From Aspidiotus rigidus (lineage: Eukaryota; Arthropoda; Insecta; Hemiptera; Diaspididae), in contig JAVHKY010000075.1 in NCBI GenBank assembly GCA_035079385.1, forward strand, positions 186,001 to 250,000: a stretch of DNA of 64,000 nt, read 5' to 3'. The position numbers were made by a program, and so were the translations under genes. Within the stretch, counting starts at the first letter, position 1. Each line of letters starts with the position of its first letter. Shown piece after piece: positions 45,801 to 57,772 of the stretch. Below the pieces are notes generated by a model, which was given only the letters and a program-made list of their open reading frames with translations, ran no database searches and was not told where the DNA came from.

Positions 45801-47495
45801 TTTTTCTTCCAGTATAATATGTTGATCACATTGAGCACATTTACGCAAGGGATTAATACAGGGTGCAATCGCTTTCCGTGACTGAGGCACACGAATACTA
45901 ACAGTCTGAAATTTCATAGTTGTGGGCAAAATACGCACAGTCGAATTGGAAATAGGTAACGTCGGTTTCGAAATGATTTTGTGGCAACTTTCCAGACAAA
46001 AATTACCCGATTGGGAGGGTATGTACTTGCAAGCACGAAGCTGTATCATAAAATTTTATTGTCATTAGTGGAATATAGTAAAATATTTCCTTTATCAAAA
46101 CTACTACAATACTTACGAGACAACAACGCGTGCAAACGGTGGTAATTACTTCATCCTTATCAGGTTCAACTTCTCCATCGGGCGAAGTAACGATTTCCTA
46201 CATTAAGGATAGAAAATGGTAAGATTCAGGGAACAGAAACACATTCATACGGGTAAAAATAATGCAATTCTCACCTTGATTTGAGTTTCAGCTTTCTTTG
46301 CAGCTTGTCTCTGCGGTCTCGCATTACTCAAAGCGTTCGTTTCATCTTCGGCTATTTTACTGATAAGTTTCTGCGGATCCATCAATTTTTCCAGACGCAC
46401 AGGCATAATATCGAATTTTTTACTCGTTTTTTTGGTTTCGTTATTGTTAACAGCAGAACTTGAATCTACCGCATCCGGTATGATACAACTTTCTGAATCA
46501 CTACTTCCAATCATTTTTTCAACCGGCTGACAGGAGGTCGAGTCATTTTGACTCTCATTCATATCTCGCTGAGAATCGAGATCAACCTCCATGGGTTCCG
46601 ATTGAGACTCTGATTCTGATATTTGGCTTTCTTTCGCCTTTTCATTGTCGTTACTTCTATCAGAAATATCGCTCGCGATCTCTAACAACTCTTTCTCACC
46701 TCCATCTTCAATGCTTACCAAATTTTCGTTCTCAGTTTCACCTCCAGATTCGACATGTACATGGTTAGTCAGATTGCTATTCTCTTTAAGAGGATCCGCA
46801 ATCACAGTATCGGTATCGGTATTTTCTTTTTCGGAATTCACGCTGATAACATCGTCATTCTTCTCTGATACGGAATTCGAGGACGGCGTCGCTTCGCTTG
46901 CATGACTGGTGTCGTTGGATTTATCTTCAGAGTCTAAAGGTGAATTGGTGACAGTTGAATGATTATTCCCTACAGAATCTACGAGTAAATCGGTCGTACC
47001 ATTTTGAGCAGATGATTCGGATTGTTCTTCGGCTGGAGGTTCATCTTCAGTATCTAAAGACGCCGCACATTCTTCACTGATTTCTGTTGATTGATTAGCA
47101 GTGTTTTCGTCATTTTCGTTCTGAGTATCTGAAGACGACTCAGGAGCTGCGCATTCTTCGGTAATTTCTGTTGGTTGGGTTGATTGATGAGCGGTGTTTT
47201 CGTCATTTTTCACCTTCGAGTCGGTAGTTTTCGTACTTTCCGGCGATTCATCTGCGACACAGCGATCAACTTCATTTATGCCCAGTAATTCATCTTCATC
47301 GATCGTCGAAGTCTCACAATTCACACCAGAAACTGACTCGTCATTGATCAACTGATCTTCGATTTCGTCTTGATGACTCGGACTAGGAACTGCGTTTGAG
47401 CAAGCCTTACTAGAACTATGCGCAGAATTATCGGAATTTTTATCAGTTGTTATCAACTCAGTAGGGATCGACTCTTGGGAAGAAGACGTTTCCAT
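39843..47495 (-). CDS. woc: ZMYM-family zinc-finger protein (fly 'without children' type)
   Basis: ZMYM2/3/4 and fly Woc are nuclear chromatin-associated factors. Twenty exons join in phase on the minus strand: 47495-46275, 46197-46117, 46040-45755, 45671-45433, 45357-45156, 44652-44498, 44409-44291, 44195-44005, 43922-43869, 43281-43196, 43129-42901, 42825-42650, 42114-41964, 41882-41712, 41406-41135, 41058-40710, 40636-40515, 40435-40291, 40206-40104 and 40017-39843 (1508 residues). Residues 1-407 are acidic and Ser/Glu-rich. MYM-type Cys fingers span about 428-815 ([60 protein letters not shown]). A Pro/Val-rich stretch ([12 protein letters not shown], about 960-1010) follows. The C-terminal recombinase-like DUF3504 region (about 1210-1490) has [54 protein letters not shown] and [18 protein letters not shown]. 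An upstream in-frame ATG at 47570 would add 25 residues. The GT donor after VPL (44004) is the weakest junction. Confidence 0.93.
42290..42520. repeat. Direct repeat within a woc/ZMYM intron
   Basis: TAGAGTGCGAGCACATTAAA with AATCAGATTA (about 42295) recurs as TAGAGTGCGTGCACATTAAA with TATCAGATTA (about 42475), about 180 bp apart in the intron between 42114 and 42650. Confidence 0.65.
43317..43337. repeat. A homopolymer in a woc/ZMYM intron
   Basis: An uninterrupted A run of about 21 bases in the intron between 43281 and 43869. Confidence 0.85.
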
Positions 47496-47570
47496 ACTAT
47501 ACTTGAGAAATTCAGATACGAAAATAACACCCGAATAACTGCGATTGCACAAATTTTTTATACCATCCAA

Positions 47571-48570
47571 ACTAAATCAATTTATGATTTTTCTCTCATT
47601 TCTTCAAAGCTTCGATATTCAAGCTTTTCGTCCTCCACGTACAAAGCGAACCGTGATCTCCAATATCTTTCCCAAGAATAATAGCTGGCTTCTGGGAATT
47701 TAAAAGATAAGGCATGATACCGGATACACGATGGTATTTTCCTTCATGTCCGTCGTTGAACGAAACTCAAATTTGGAAGTACACGCAGAATTTGTGCTAT
47801 AAAATCGACGCGGATATTTTCGAGATATTAGAAATCAAATTGAGGAAACTTTATATGAATAAGAATTATTTTTCCATCACACTTACTAGTAATTATCATA
47901 TGGTTTTCACAGGGATCGCCTATTCTCGTTGAGTTCAAGCGTCAACAATCAAGTCCGGAATAACGATGCAGCGCGCTCTCTGAAATAAGAATGCCATCTG
48001 AAAGTTAAGCAGTTTCTTTTTGGTTTGGCACAATGGCGGCAGACACTCTGCGCGCGTCAATGAAATTTATGGGGAGAACGTTGAGTGAAAAAGAGGACTT
48101 CTTGACAATTTGGCAGAACTTACATGAGTTGAAATAGTATTTGTAACAGTCATCATTCACGTCGCGCAAAAAGGTATGTTTCACAATAACCAGTGAAAGA
48201 TCATCCTTCTGCGCATGCGCAACAAAATTGAAGTAATACCAATAGACCAGTCACACTCTAGCAGTACTATCATACCGGCAAAGCCATAATACCCGTCTGT
48301 GGTCATACCCGTCACGGTCACACCATGCAATCTCGGGCTTCCTTGTGTAAGATTTTGTCTGTGCTGGCGTTTAGTACAAGTCAGAGGAGAGAGATTCTAG
48401 CTGAGTTGCTGTTATGTGTTGCTGTTGACCTAAATGGCTTTTATTATATGATATGAAAATTCAGAATTCGTAATTCTTTATTTTCAAAGGAAAATTGACA
48501 AACTTTTAGGTATCAATCACCACCCGGCCATGCTTACAGTATTTTTTTTTTTGAGCAAACAGAAAAGTTA
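47571..48570. promoter_or_regulatory. Upstream region of woc/ZMYM with an NRF1-type palindrome
   Basis: The perfect palindrome TGCGCATGCGCA lies at 48210-48221, and ACAATGGCGGC (YY1-like) at 48030-48040 on the plus strand. Both are typical of housekeeping promoters in animals. Their position 540-725 bp upstream of the woc start fits a promoter plus non-coding first exon. A 34-codon plus frame begins at the ATG of ATGGCGGCAG (48033) but has no family match. Confidence 0.45.
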
Positions 48571-48885
48571 TTACAAATACTACTTATAAACAATAATTCT
48601 AGAAACTCTTATCAGATTGGTTGTCAGATACAAGCGGATGGATATGGAACAACGTGGGAACAACACTGTAGTCTGTGGGAACAACACTGTAGTCTGATCG
48701 CAAATAGGTTGGGTCACTGACTCACTGCCCGCAAAGTGCAATAAACTATTTCCTCGCATCGTAATCAATATTTTTGAAAAAAACAGGTTGCGCGTTTGTT
48801 TACAGTGACCCAATCTATTTGCAATCAGACTATAATTATTCTACCTATAAACGTACTTATTAGATTGTAAAATTTGTATCCCTGG
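48560..48885. repeat. Foldback repeat with a short tandem duplication
   Basis: TAGTCTGATCGCAAATAGG and TTGGGTCACTG (48690-48720) pair with CAGTGACCCAATCTATTTGC and AATCAGACTA (48804-48834). Next to it GTGGGAACAACACTGTAGTC occurs twice in tandem (about 48653-48693). The outer parts pair weakly. No coding capacity. Confidence 0.55.
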
Positions 48886-49620
48886 TTTAGGTGTAGGCCT
48901 AGTGGTGATTGACATTGAACTCAAATAATTAGTAGCCTATACCACACAATAAAAAGAAAGAGAGAAGAGTAGATGTTGTGCAATGGGTTCCATTTGTCAA
49001 TGTGGACCAATTCATAGTTCCCTCTTCCTTTTCTCTCATTGTTTCTTTCTTTTTTGTTCAGCGCATTTCCAGTCAATGTCGATACAAATACAATACAAGT
49101 GAACTGACACAAATTTACATCCACATCCAAAGTTAGTTTCTGCACTAAATACCGCTACCTGCTTTCTCATCATACTCAATGTACTATTTAGATACAAGCA
49201 CGGTACAGTGGATACAACTTTTCAGTATTATCATTTACAGTACCTACTCGACTATTATCCTCATTACTTATAAATTTGTTCTCTGAATTTTGACCTGGTA
49301 CTTAGACATCATACCTTAATGATGAGTATTTATTAATTTCTTGTGCTGTAGTCTGGGGAAGCGTGCCTCAACATTATAATTACGAGTACCGTATTCCAAT
49401 TCTTTTTATATGCTTTTATATGGGAAAAGGAAGCTGTAATCAGGACCAAGCACAGATTAGATCGCGAATTTCGGATTTGCTAACCACATTTAGATTATAA
49501 TCCACGTCATTTCCATTTATCTGAGCCAATCAAAGAGCAAAATTTAATAATTTGCGTGCGCGTTTGCGTGTGACTCCTCTTCATTCCAAAATTTGCTTGC
49601 GGAGGCGTTCGTGGCCTCGG
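48886..49620. other. No gene seen
   Basis: AT-rich intergenic sequence with only short frames. Confidence 0.45.
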
Positions 49621-49624
49621 GTTG

Positions 49625-49980
49625 TATACAGCATACCAGACTGAGGCACAAATGAGCCCGGGGAGCTATATAGTCAGTCTGATATACTGTATATTCCGCT
49701 CATTCGCCCTAGAAAGCTAGTTAACGTACGGTATAATAAACCTACAGACTTATACTAAACTGAGCATGTAAGCCGTGAGTCACTCAACCGAATATACAAT
49801 ACTTATACTGGGCTTTTAAGTGGGGACAAACGAGCGGAGCAAGTGAGCCCAAAAAAGCTACTTAGCTCAACATGCAGTATGTTGGACTTATACTAGGCCA
49901 GGGCAAGAATGAGTTCTGGGGAGCCGTACAGTCACTGGAGCCATATATAGGATGCAACCTTGATGAGAGGGGAGCATAGG
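49625..49980. repeat. Degenerate tandem array of TATACTAGG/GAGCCC units
   Basis: Words such as GAATGAGCCC or AAGTGAGCCC, GGAGCTATATAGTCA or GGAGCCGTACAGTCAC, and ACTTATACTAGGCC recur every 80-100 bp, in diverged form. Similar words (TATACAGTATACTAGAC) appear at 3945, 6727 and 54560. Confidence 0.45.
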
Positions 49981-50311
49981 AGACAAAATGTCCCGGGCCC
50001 GGAGCTTTTGGTGGAATCGATATTTTTAAAAGGCCTGAATTTTTTCCCCATTTGATAATAGAAACAAAAATGAATTGAAAGAAGAGGGGGCCCGTGAAAG
50101 TTTCCCTGAGCCCGTTTATTCTCTTTACGGAGCTGATAGGATATTAAGTTCAGTTAGAAAACAGAATAAGCTAGATTTCCATTCTATCTACTCTTTAACT
50201 CCTTACCGTGTATCGCGTGATTCCTAAAATGTCGCAAAATTCTTTCTGGATCCGTGCTCCCAATCCGGATCTTTTGAAACCCCAGATCCCGCGTGATCCA
50301 AAATTTATTTC
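49981..50311. other. Repeat debris; no gene
   Basis: GC-richer stretch leading into the array-bearing unit. No frame with a recognised motif. Confidence 0.35.
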
Positions 50312-50532
50312 AACAGGGAACCTGTTTTATCGGTGGAGCGTCTGCCGTCCGGCAAAGCTCGGAGCTCGAAAATTTTTTAAGTCCCCCTCCTGTCATATAT
50401 AGCTCGGGGAGCGGGGCCTGTGACATCACAATCTGATGACGTCATAGGTCAGCCTTGTGAGGTCACAGATTCCGCGTGCTCCATAAAACAGGTTCTCTGC
50501 CACCCCTCCTTTAACACCGTTAAAAAACCGTC
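50312..50532. mobile_element. Third, short copy of the array-bearing unit, with a TGACGTCA palindrome
   Basis: It begins AACAGGGAACCTGTTTTATC and contains one 43-bp unit (AAGTCCCCCTCCTGTCATAT). It carries TGACGTCA at 50437-50444, flanked by TGACATCA-like half-sites. It ends with ATAAAACAGGTTCTCTGCCA, a TTTAAC/GTTAAA hairpin and CCGTCA. At about 220 bp it is half the length of the 4090-4497 copy because the array is short. Confidence 0.6.
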
Positions 50533-51920
50533 AGTTTTTGTTCATTCGGCGCACATTTCTGATTTCTGATCCGCAATCCGGATAAGATTTTCGCTATTCG
50601 TACCTACCTTGACCACCTCTGCCTGTAATGATCTCGAGCAGGTGGTAAGATATCAATTACAACATTGAAATATTCAATAATTTTTGACTTTACAATTACG
50701 TTCTGCTCCCTACGTTAATTGGATAGTTGGATTCCGCGGGCAAAATTCTTCTCTCAAAAGTCTCCACAGTCGCAAGTCTCTATGACTAATGCTGTATCTA
50801 TCCCCAGTTTGTACTTTGTGGGTTTGTACAGTTCAAAGCTACTCTCATATGGTTTATTTTATGTGTGGGTCTACAACCAGAGAATCAAGTTCTGAAATCT
50901 ATTTACACACTGGACGGACTTCAAACACACACATCTCATGTCACAGCTGTTAGGTTCCTATTGAAGTTGTTACAAACGTATACCCGATGAACGGTAAGTC
51001 TCAAGACGTCTTACTAGAAAGAAAGTTGCATAAATATTGAAATTTTGAACGAGGTTTGATCTATTTTTGAGTTATATTTCAGCAGAAACTTGTCCCTCTA
51101 GTTGGCATTGCTCTAGAAAATGAATTTTGGGTATAAATAAGTGCATGGTGTGACTACCGTAATAGAAAATTATTCCATCAGTAAGAGACTGGCCGTATAG
51201 TCCAAATGAGAGGTACTTATCGGTATACTTTTTTCGCGATACATTAATTGATAACACTTATTTCAACCCTTTTGGAATATTATCGATTGAATGAGAAAAA
51301 TAATTTCTTGAAAGAAAATCCAATAATAATTTGAATAAGCGTTGTATATATGATAATTAATTGAAAATTCAATATTTTATAGGTACCTAAACTAAAATTT
51401 GTACATGTTTTTACTAGAAATAATTTCATAAGCAATATTATTGGTTTTTTAAAATTTAATTTTCGAATTAAAATTTATAATTAATGCACGTAACTGTGGG
51501 AGTTTGGTGTTCACCACTTTGCTTGTTTTCGTAACAGAAACTTCACAACTTTGAAAAGGATATTCTATAGAAGAATTTTGCGGCTAAAAACACAGCCGTG
51601 CCATCAAATAGCAGAAGAGAACGAATGAAAGGGGAAACAAATAAAATCCAAAACACACGACCATGTCAAAACTGAGCTTTGAAACGATTTCTTTTTTGGG
51701 GGAGTCGAAAAGTTACGGTCACTTCTAGTGAGGTACTGTTTCTCTAAACTTTCGCTTTAAAATATATCAGTTTTTTTTTTTTTTTTTAATAATACACCAT
51801 TTCAATCCTAATTTTTCCTCTCTGTCAGTTTAAAATTTTGAAATTTTTGTATCAAACTTGAATCGATTTTTTAAAAATTCAAGGTCATCCACCTTCTTTC
51901 TCAGCGCTCCAAATCACCCT
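50533..51920. other. Unique sequence; no gene
   Basis: AT-rich, with a T run at about 51771-51787. No exon-like series or repeat is seen. Confidence 0.4.
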
Positions 51921-51950
51921 TTCATAGAACAGGTTCCCTGTTGAAAATCT
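51920..51950 (-). repeat. Solo end of the array-bearing unit, inverted
   Basis: ATAGAACAGGTTCCCTGTTG is the reverse complement of the unit's left end. No second end follows nearby. Confidence 0.5.
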
Positions 51951-54180
51951 TCTGGCAGGACCAAATAGAGATCTTATTTCATGTCCACTTAAATGCCCTA
52001 TAAGTACATTTGAAATAACTTGATTTTTGTCCCTACTGTTCGTCAAAATCACAAGTACGGGGAAAGGAGGAGACAATTTAAAATATGGAACTCTAAGACA
52101 GAAAGGGACTCAAAAAATTTAGACATTTCGGGACTCCAATTTTACACAAGTTAAATTGTGAATTTTTTTCACGTAAAATCAAAAAATGGTTTGTCCCTAA
52201 ACAAATATAGACGTCAAGTTTTCCGTTCTTGCTACCCCCCATTTGAGGGGGTTGTAGACTAGTACGACCCAATTTGGACTGTTGGTGGGTTTTTTTGATA
52301 AAAATGGGTAGAATCGTTTGTACTACGTTTGTTCTGGGCCCTTGCCTGCGCTCCATTTGTTATTTTCTGTTGTAAGCTCTCGGTGACAGATTGGTCTGGT
52401 CACAGAGAGCCTAGTCCAGAATGGACTTACGGCATTCCGAAATTTTATTAATGGTAAGTTTGATCTCATTACATCTAAGAGTCGGAAAGGGTGATTTCTT
52501 TTTGCGCGAATTGTGATTCAGCTGTTTTGTTTTCACACACCTATGCAACAGGCAGCTCGAAATGAAAACATAATTACTATAATGAGGAAAACTGTTGCAA
52601 ATGTAACGAAGGGGCAACGTTGGCCTTCATTCACACAAGAAGAAAGAAAATGTTTGGAATATGTTTGAAGATGCCTTACGCACGTCAAGAAAATTATTGG
52701 CTGGGTCAGTGCATCTAAAGCCACCTGGCAGATTACTGTGTAGCTCCGTTGAATACGCACAGATTTGTCACAGTTAGCTTGATAAGGGGTCATAAGAAGC
52801 GTTACTGTTAATGGATGGCAGTTTTTCGAAATGAAGATCAAAATCAAAGGTCATCTATATCGCCCGTCCATCCTTTCTGATTTGAGGGTACAAACCTATA
52901 TATGAGTCGCTTGCAAAGCGTCAGTACTGGATTGTATTGATTTAAAATCGTTTGTACTGCCTTGTCCCCAGAGGTTGTCTAAGGAGGGCTTGGTACGTAT
53001 GCATCCTTCCATACTGAATTCTGGGCTGAAACTATACTGGTGTGACTTATAGCCGGGTTTGGGGGTGAATTGGACGCCAAACCAAAATTCATGCTTAGCA
53101 ATGAGAGAATGTTTATTGGTATGAAAAAATTTTTTTTGACAAATTTCAGATTTCCACCCGTCTTTCCAAAAATTCATATCTCGAGCGATTTTCACCTACG
53201 GTAATTTCTCAGATGTTTGAAAACTAGGTATTTTTCCAAAAGTTAGCAATTGAACCACCTTGCTCTAAATTGAGAGTCAAATTTCGTATTCATAATAATA
53301 TATGTATGTTTCTAATTCGGAGATTACTGAAACAAGTTCAACTTTAAACCAACGTCTTCTTACGTATCGAGCTAAAATTTCAATATTTCGTGTAAATTGA
53401 TGGAAGTCATCACTTCTAGAAAACTTGGTTTCGGACAGCCTTTCACAATTCATTCTGTCGTATTTTTAAAAATTTTAAATCAATCCCAGAAATCAAAAAT
53501 TCATATAAAGAATCAAATTTTATTTTTGTCAGATGCACACTCAACAATGATCGACATGAGTTCCTTAAAAAAATGAAAATTATGGAATTTTTCACAACCT
53601 TATTATTAAAAATTACAAATTTTCTTATAGCCTGGAGCCACTGGGATGAGAGATAAGGGTCTAAAAATTGGAATTGGTGTGTTTCAGGAACAATGCCTCT
53701 CAACATCAAGTTCAGAAATTGCTTTTACGAGGGTAAAATTTTTGACCATCCTACGCCAACTGTACCCTTTCATCATTATACAGAACATCTCAGTCGGGGT
53801 CTGATTGAAGAAGAAAAATGTAGGATAACATTTTTTTTTTTTCATTATCACTACCATTATTTCTGTTTCTTCCAGATAACAATAGAAAATGATGTATGAA
53901 GAGTAAAGATACAGTTGGCCAACAACAGCATTGTAAGCCAATTCTGATTTTGTCATTCTTCTGAATGAGTTAGATTTGGTGCAATTTGAGGTGGATATTA
54001 TGAGTCAACGACAAAAAAAGAGGTTTCAAATTATTTCCTCACTTTTCATTATTGCATACAGTGCAGTGTGTTCCAAGGCATTTCACATTTAGTCGCAAGG
54101 GAGGGGGCGGGCGTCTCCTCTTTTAAAAAACTTTTTAGAGAAGCCCAATAAATAAAGATCATTTTTGATGTATTTTTATG
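51951..54180. other. No gene assigned
   Basis: Several short frames occur (52896-53195 minus, 53693-53899 plus). The latter follows an acceptor-like TGTGTTTCAG and contains a possible 57-bp intron (GTAGGATAAC to TTCTTCCAG, about 53819-53875), but its protein (CFYEGKIFDHPTPTVPFHHY) matches no family I know. Otherwise unremarkable AT-rich sequence. Confidence 0.25.
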
Positions 54181-54800
54181 TTGAATCGGGCCAACTCAGA
54201 CTCACAGATTTTTAATAGGGGGAGAGGATGAAGCCGGTAAAGACGGGGTTCTCCAAAAATTTTCTAAGTTCCTGTGACGGCCTCAGATCATGACGTCGTC
54301 GCCAATTTTAGATCAACGATACTCCTAGTTAATTCATGTTAGGCTAAGATAGTCGTACATCGATATATTGATATCTATTTAACATAATAGCCATATTGAT
54401 ATGTGGAACATAATCGATTTAGTATAATGAAGGCTATTATTAGGCCAATATACTGTGAGTTGGGCCTAGTATGATGAAGGCTACGGATATAGGTCCCGAA
54501 GTATAGCAAAAGTCCGAATTTTTCCTAGTCCTTATGACGTCATAAACTACATCGCGCTTAGACTTGTATACAGTATACTAGACTAAGAACGCGAATGAGC
54601 CCTCGACCCTCGACCCACTCAATATAACGTACAGCATTCCACACTATCCCCATATCGAATATAATCGATTTAATATATTAACCCATTTACTTCATTTCAG
54701 TGTAACTTGACGGGCTTACTTATAGCCTAGTAAACCCTGTATTGGCTCAGGGGCGCACATCCTTAGCTCAGAATGAGTCTAACATATTGTATGCTGAACG
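54180..54800. repeat. Diverged repeat segment with a TGACGTCA palindrome
   Basis: It carries ATATACTGTGAGTTGGGCCT, TATACAGTATACTAGACTAA and GAATGAGCCC words shared with 49625-49980, and TGACGTCA at 54535-54542. No coding potential. Confidence 0.45.
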
Positions 54801-56380
54801 CTGCAGTCTAAGGTAGGCGACTTTCAGGAAATCGTCCTTGGACTATAACTCTTGCGGAAGAGGTCAATATCTCGTCTGGTTCAATCCCAAGGCGAGTGCA
54901 CCTCTGTCAGCAAATGCTTGATTTTTGTTTCTTAGTGGCTTCGATAGACTCTGCCTTTCGACAAAATTGTCGATTACTTCTCTAGCTATGACGAGTGTCA
55001 AGTAAAGAATATTCTTTGGAAGTTCATCGAACGGGAACTTAATACAGTTGTTAAGTGTAGAGTTTCGGCATCTTTTGCAATGGCAATGGGGATTATTCTT
55101 TTTTCTGTTCCTTTCCGCATACATCTATATCAATCAACAGTCGATTTTTAGGATTCATACCCTTGTATTCGTATTAGGATTTCCATCATCATATTTGTCA
55201 ATAATCTTCACTCGCCGTAACGTTTTTATGTATCTTGATAATTGTTTCACTCAAATTAACGATAGCAATTATTGGGGGAAAGAAAAGAAGAAAAAAAAGG
55301 GACCAAAATGAAATCTATATCTATAAGAATAATGCACGAACATTCGTCGGTAAATTTATATATTTCAAATTACATAACTACAATCTTCACGTTAGAAAAA
55401 TAGTGCTAAAAATTCGGTGTAATATTAAAATAATATCAACCAATCAGAAAATATTATTTCATATCGTACAAAATAACATTTGAGAGAATTTCTTCCGCAC
55501 ATTAAGTAAAATATAAATAAACATTTGACGATACTTAACGCATCTAAAGACAGAAATAATAAATAATTCAAAATACATCGATAAATCGAATAACATAATG
55601 AAGAATTGATAAAATCGTAATATTACATTTACTTACGTACTTTTATTATTTGTGAAATGACAGACAGAGAGAAAGCAGAAACATTTTCTCCAGGTTTTTA
55701 CATGAAAAAAAAAAAAAAAAAAAAAAGTGGCTCGTGACACCAGGTATTTCTATCAACTCGTAAAACAATACTCTTCCGAAGCTACATTTACTATTTCAAA
55801 TAAAACGTTTGAAACAATTATACTATAAAAAAAAATTGAAGACATTATTTGTAACAACAAGTAGGAATATCTTCATACTTTCTCTTTCTTTTTGTACGTG
55901 TTTTATAATCATAATGATTATAGTAATTTAACTACCTTAGTCATATAAAATTACATGAAACGCGGATAAAATCTGAAGAATTCGAAAACAAAAAAAAAGG
56001 AAAGGAAAGGAAAGGAAAAAAACACACAGAACAGAATATATACAACAATGAAGAAAGAAGTCCAAGTTTAAATAAAATTAAGGATGAAAACTTCGCCGCA
56101 TCAACGTCAACCCCATAACGTCTTCTGTCTGCAAAAAAATTGATTTAAAAAATACACTTATAAAAAATTTACTAGGAGTGGTTACAGTCCATTTTTTGTT
56201 TCTTAAAATATGCAATGGTATTTCAATAAGCATACAAAATTCGAATTGTATAATATCAAAAAAGGTTTTCCGGTTCAATAACGAACGACGACCCAATTAA
56301 TTAGATTTCATCGTTACACGTTAATTTTTTAGACAAAACAATCAAAATTCAAATATTGCGAAATTGTCCGAGTGGCCGCA
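54801..56380. other. No gene; A-rich low-complexity stretches
   Basis: It contains an A run of about 23 (55704-55726) and a short (GGAAA)n repeat (about 55998-56018). No recognised exon. Confidence 0.45.
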
Positions 56381-56399
56381 CTTTGAAAGACTCACCTTC

Positions 56400-57720
56400 A
56401 ACACTTTCTCCCTCCCGACCCTAGAAACAACCAAAAATTCATCCCAGCATTTACAAACTTCGTTTTTGAAGCAGCCAAAAGCTCCTTAACCTCCCCCTGG
56501 GAAGTTGGAAACCAGGCCAAGTCTCGTAGTGGGCACAGGATATCTACTTGGTCATCAAATCTTGACGTAAAATGAACCAATCTTACCAATCCTAACAATC
56601 GCAAGATGACCTCAAATACGAACGAACCAGCGCAAAAGCTGGACCTTTCATTCGTTGGGCTAGAAGTCGGTCAAAGAGCTTTCATGTCGCTGGTATCATC
56701 AGGCCCGTGTTCCCTTCTGACATCAGAAGATTAACGGGCTCTTCCATATTTTACAACTTCATACAACTCAAATCAGGATCTTCAACACTCTCTAACCCTC
56801 AAGCCATAGCTGGAACGCTTGTCTTTCACTTCTCTTCCGTTTCAGTTGACGCCAATAAGGAGGACTAATTTCTCACAATTGAATACCAAGCGGAAGCTTT
56901 CTCTTATTTCTTTAGATTCTGCTGACCTCACCTACTTACAATCTCCCCGTAGATCCTCGTCTGAACTCTAACCTTGAACACGGAACCCCTGGCCCACAGT
57001 AAATCTCAACCTTGACTCACTTAATTACCTCCTCTCGCTATTCAACACGACCATCACCCTTGCATCTGAAAATTGGCCACCGTCTTTCCGAACCTAAAAG
57101 CTATCAGGGATTCCCCATTTTTCGCACTTTACTGGCCCATGACTCTGACTTTTGTCCACGGCAAACTGTTTCAAAAAATACTAAACGAAGGACTGAAACA
57201 AATGAAATCCTTTCCCCACATCAATACGGGCTTTGCACAGGCCATACATGATCTCCAATCCTATAAATGTTTCGGTGCTCTTCCATCCTCTCCTCCTGGC
57301 ATGATTTCTCATCTTCCTAGCTCCGATGTATTAAAAAAAAAACTCTCAATTCCTAGATCATCCTAACCCGTCTCGCCCACATTTTCTCTTTTTACGACTT
57401 CCACCCCCCCCCCTTCCTATATGTCTTTACTGCAATGCTGATTGTCTATCCGTTCGACACTTTTGTCCTCATCCAGTGCTCGGAAACATTTACCTTCATT
57501 ATCATATCTCTCCTTGCATCACAAAACTCCCTCTTAAATGATGGAAAAAAAAAAAAAAATCATTCGCAAGATGAACTACCTACAACGCCCACCAATGCGT
57601 ATTCTCCTCGGTATCCCTATTTCCCCTTTCCGAGCTCATAACCCTGAGTGTATTCGCAACGTGCGTTAATTTAATTTTCGGAACATTCAAAATCGAATAA
57701 ATAATACTCGTAAATAAAAT
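56400..57720 (+). pseudogene. Decayed LINE with reverse-transcriptase and C-terminal knuckle remnants
   Basis: In one plus frame 57157-57190 reads GKLFQKILNEGL, like the GKLFEKIL..RL motif of LINE reverse transcriptases. The next motif, ILSPHQYGLCTGHT (57204-57245), appears in another frame, so a frameshift lies between them. Further on, ICLYCNADCLSVRHF (57419-57463) resembles the C-terminal Cys/His knuckle of Jockey/R1-like elements. Many stops interrupt the rest. The tail at 57690-57718 (GAATAAATAATACTCG, TAAATAAAAT) could be the 3' end. The element ends about 55 bp from the PHRF1 stop codon on the other strand. Confidence 0.5.
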
Positions 57721-57772
57721 TGTAGACGAATTTAGTGCTTCACAATTTCGCTCAGAATAAAAAATAGGGTAC

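Noticed and set aside
52896..53195. A 99-codon minus frame
   Set aside because: Composition is plausible but no family, splice sites or repeat homology were found.
56365..56400. GTCCGAGTGGCCGC, reminiscent of a Ser/Leu tRNA D-arm
   Set aside because: No matching anticodon arm, B-box or acceptor stem downstream.
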